From Bog-473 sp963781955 (GTDB taxonomy: Bacteria > Actinomycetota > Acidimicrobiia > Acidimicrobiales > RAAP-2), in NCBI GenBank assembly GCA_963781955.1, contig CAWAHU010000001.1, forward strand, positions 620,001 to 684,000: a stretch of DNA of 64,000 nucleotides. Reading direction: 5' to 3'. A model generated the notes under the pieces. The model ran no database searches. It was not told the origin of the DNA and saw only the letters and a program-made list of their open reading frames with translations. This document shows positions 60,648-64,000 of this stretch, one piece after another. Made by a program: the position numbers and the translations under genes. How positions within the stretch are numbered: the first letter of the stretch is position 1; each line of letters opens with the position of its first letter.

Positions 60648-63600
60648 GAGAGCCCGCTGCGCTACCTGGTGGCTCCGATGCTCTGGCTGGCGGTCGGGGC
60701 GGCCGGACTGGCGTTCGAGGCGAAGGTCCCGACGGGTCGTGGGATCGCGCGTCCGTTCCCGGCCGAGTGGGCGATGGTCGCGGCCGCCATCACCGTGACG
60801 CTGGTTCTCTGCCGCCGCCGCCCCGGCGGCCCGGTGGCGCGGGCAACGACCTACGCCGCCGTCCCCATGGCCGTGCTAGCCGAGCTGTTGGCCCTGCTCG
60901 CTGCGGCCAGCGCACGTTGGCCACTGGTCCCGATCGCCGTGGCGGGTTTGGCCAGCGTGGCGACCATCGAGCTGCTGTCGCCGCTGTTCGGCCGCCGGGC
61001 CGTGGCCGTCACGCTGCTCCAGGCCCTCGTGGTCGCCCTCAGCGCGGCGGCCCTCGCTCCCGCCGTTGGGTCAGCGTGGGCGGGCGCGACCGGCGCCTTC
61101 GGGCTGGTCGGCCTGGCGGAGTGGCAGACCTGGAAGCGCCCCAACCGAGTCGTCCTCTTCAGCTTGCTGGGCGCGGCCGTCGTGCCCCTGTTGCTCGCCG
61201 TGGGTGAGCCCTGGCCCACCTTGGCCGTCGCGCTCGCCGGCACCGCGTGGTCGGTCCTGCGGCGGGTGCGCCCGCTCGCCTCCCTCCCGGCGTCTGTGCC
61301 CCTGGTGGGCCTGATCGTCTTCCCTGTGCTGGCCGCCTCGGTGCTGGCCACCGAGATCCGGTTCGATGTGGCACTCCTGGTGTGCGTCGCCGTAGTGCTG
61401 ATCGTCGCGGTCGGCGTGCGGTTCACCCGGGCCCGTGCTGACCTCGGGATGGCCATTTGGGTTCCTTCCGCGGCCGGACTGGTCGTGGTCGCGACGCTCT
61501 CGGACACCGGGGGCCGACCGGGGATCCTGGCGGCAGCGGCGGCGGGCGCCGCCGCGGCGATGGCCCTTGCGCCACGCTGGCCGTGCGTGCGCGTGTGGAC
61601 GACCGCGGCGGCTTCGGTCGTCGCGTTCGCCTGGGTGGCCGACGCCGCGCAGATGTCAGTCGGCACCGCCTCGCTGGTCGTCGCTGCGATGGGCACCGCG
61701 CTCGTGGCGGCTGTGTCGGTCGGGCGAGGCGCGACGCGCGGCCATGTCGGCGTCGTGGGCCATCTCGTCGCCCTCGCAGGGTTCCTGGCCGCGTTGGCCG
61801 ATGCGGAGACGCACGCGCACGCAGCGTGGACCGCGACCACGACCGGCGCCCTGGCGCTCGTGGCCGCCGGGTGGGCGGTCACCACGGCGGTCGGCGAGAT
61901 TCATGGGTGTGCGGTGCGCGACCTCTTTGTGCGGCTCGGGCACGGCGGGCGTTCCGCCGGCGAGGGCGGAGCGGTCGGGGGATGGGAGACGTCCCCGGCC
62001 CGCGAGGGCGAGGGCGGGCAGTGGGGCGCCGCCGTCCCACCGGCCGCGCTGCTCGTCTCGAGCACCTTCTTGGCTGCTGCAGTGCTGGTCGCTACCGGGA
62101 TCCTCGTGCCACCGACGGCGTGGCTGTCGGTGGTGGCCGCGGCGGTGGCCACGCTGGCCGTGGCCGGCGCCCGCCTGGTGGCCCCGAGCAGGATCATCCC
62201 GGTCCGGGTGTGGTCGCTCGGCGGGCTGGCATTGGTGCTGGTCGGAGCGCTGGGGTCGATTGCCCCCGGCTGGTCGGCGGCCGTCGGCCCGGCTCTCGTC
62301 GTCGTTGCGGTGGTCGCGTGCACGCCGGCCGTGCGCCGGACGTGGATGGTGTGGGTGGCGTGGATCGCTTCGGGCGTCGTCGCCGTCGCGACTGCGCGCG
62401 CACAGGGTCTGTCGGACCACTGGCTCTACCTGGTCCTGTTCGTCTGGGCCGCGGTCGCCCTCCTCGGTTCGTTGGCCCTCGACGACGTCCTGTGCGGCCG
62501 TCGGCAAGCGGGTCAAGGGATTCGTCGCTCGGAACTTGCCCCGGGCTTCTGGCTCGGCGTGGTGGTCGCCCCGCTCTCGCTGGCTCCGGTCTACACCGAG
62601 GTGCCGAGCACGTTCGGATGGTGGTCGCTCGCCGGAGCCGGCGTGGCGATGATTGCCGCCGTGCTGACACGGATCGGCGCGGTCAGCACCGTGACGTGGG
62701 CCCTGGCATGCGTCGCCTACGGCGCCCTGGCACCGTGGCACCCGGTCACATTGCCGTGGTCGCTCGTACCGGCGGTCGTCGCGCTGCTCGTGATTGCCGA
62801 GGTGGCCACGCGGGTGCCCCCGCGCCACTGGCCCGCGGGTGCGGGACTCCTTGGCGAGTCGACTTCCGGCCCCGGCGTGGAGCCTCCAGTGCCTGCAGCG
62901 CGACGGTCATGGGCCCTTTACGGCTGGGACCTGCCTCCCTTCGGCGTGGCGCACGCGACGGCACTGGTCGCGTTGGGGGCAGCCGTCGTCTACGGCTGGG
63001 TCCCGGCGACGTTCGGCGCCACCGGGCTCCTCAGCGCCGCCGTAGCGATTCGGCTCCGCGCCCGGCCCTGGCTGGCCGCGGGCATCGTGCTCCTCGACGT
63101 GGGCGCCGCCGCGTGCGCCCCGGGCTGGCGGACGCTCGCGCTGTGCGCCACGGTGCTGATGGCGACGTTCTGGGCCACCCGTGCGCGCGGTGCGGAGCGG
63201 GTGGTCTGTCAGGTGGTCGGAGTTCTGACCGCCGCCGTCGCGTGGGCCTCGCTGGCCGCCTGGCAGGCGTGGGACCGCGAGCAGTTCGTGGTGGCCACGA
63301 CGGCGGTAGCCGCCGCGGGCGTGATCGGCCTGGCCTCGGCCACACGATGGGCCCGCCTGGGTCGCGATTGGCTGGCGACTTGGGCGGGTCTCCCAGTGGC
63401 GGGCATCGCCGCGTCGGGGCTCCTGTTGGCCGGTGGGGGTGTCCCACGCTGGCCTGCTGAGTACTTCGTGGCCGGCGCGCTGGGCGTCCTGGCCGCCGGA
63501 ACCGCCCTCGTGGCGGGACCGACCCGACGGGAGTGGCTGCGCGACGTGGCCGCCGTCCTCGCCGTGCTCTCTGGGGCGGTTTTCGCCGACGCCGCGCAGG

Positions 63601-64000
63601 TGAAGGGGTCACAGGCGGGCGAACTTGCCGTGCTGGTGGCCATCGCCATCGTGATGACGGGCGCGGCCATGGCGATGCGCGTCACGGGACGAGCACGGAG
63701 CTGGACGTGGCCGGCCATGGTCGTCGGTGCCACCGCGTCGGCCGGAGCCCTCGCGCTCGCAGGCGCGCACTGGCCGGACCACGCCTACCTGGTGGCCGCC
63801 CTCCTGGCGACGGGCATGGTGCTGATCGGGCTGGGCCTCCTTACCAGCCGATGGCTCTGGGTGGTGGCGTGCGCCGACTTCCTGGCCGCCTGGCTGCTCT
63901 ACGCGATTGAGGCCTTTGCGGGTCGCGCGCTCTGGTTCACGACACCGATCGGGATCGCCATCCTGATCGCGGTGGGTATCGCCCACGCTGACCGCCGTCG
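60648..64000 (+). CDS. DUF2510 membrane protein, 3' part, continues past window
   Basis: From GAG 60648 the frame is open to the window edge, over 1,100 codons: ESPLRYLVAPMLWLAVGA and then roughly thirty Ala/Val/Leu-rich membrane helices with short loops, no enzymatic motif visible. The regular alternation of hydrophobic helices and Arg/Trp turns suggests a giant polytopic protein made by repeated two-helix units. ATG 60678 could start a separate gene, but no ribosome-binding site precedes it and the sequence before it continues the helices of the 5' part. Confidence 0.75.

Overview
This is a high-GC chromosomal segment from an actinobacterium. Supporting signs are two WhiB-type regulators, the gene order rpmB / fakA-recG-rsmD-coaD-yceD-rpmF-plsX-acpP-rnc-mutM-smc-ftsY, GTP-type PEPCK, GTG and TTG starts, and many genes with a TANNNT -10 box 6-8 nt before the start codon (leaderless mRNAs). 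The secreted repeat protein of the GYWxVASDGGIF type at 37175-38602 is common in Acidimicrobiia, so that class is my best guess. This is inference, not a database result.

Layout. 1-5100 is a loosely packed accessory stretch: a WhiB gene cut by the window edge, a methyltransferase remnant, an orphan FtsX permease, a palindrome-rich gap and three small proteins. 5194-11038 holds a GT39-type mannosyltransferase, RNase P RNA (minus strand) and a plus-strand run xseA-xseB-MBL hydrolase-ferredoxin reductase. 11040-12500 is a scar with an IS3-family remnant. 12505-19552 encodes two large secreted repeat proteins with LAXTG-like C-terminal sorting signals. 19622-24301 (minus) is a glpD / AGPS-like oxidase / glpK operon. 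24370-30826 has DUF3293, a PadR-membrane protein pair with a visible operator, pyrE, then a Fur/PerR regulator with a Fur-like box, rubrerythrin, an Fe-S protein and DUF3501 (an oxidative-stress module), then WhiB. 30862-43278 is metabolic: LCP protein and acyl-CoA dehydrogenase (divergent), trpD, a GHMP/galactokinase, a CoA-transferase/racemase, the SDGGIF-repeat protein, a stand-alone RAM domain divergent from an MFS transporter, pckA and thiL. 43315-59009 is the conserved ribosomal / lipid / division core ending at ftsY. 59059-64000 holds a PLDc_N protein and a very large DUF2510 membrane protein running off the window.

How the genes work together. The core run couples lipid precursor synthesis (coaD, plsX, acpP), ribosomal protein and rRNA processing functions (rpmF, yceD, rsmD, rnc), repair (mutM, recG) and chromosome/membrane targeting (smc, ftsY), mostly with 1-8 nt start/stop overlaps. 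The glp genes and pckA suggest glycerol or gluconeogenic carbon use. The rubrerythrin cluster suggests micro-oxic or peroxide stress.

The least expected observations are: two unlisted micro-ORFs between smc and ftsY, one of which is a tandem copy of the FtsY membrane anchor; a 364-bp repeat cluster between recG and rsmD; two apparent +1 frameshifts at short C/G runs (MFS transporter and DUF2510 protein); an AGPS-like enzyme inside the glp operon; and paired LAXTG surface proteins sharing the same C-terminal module.
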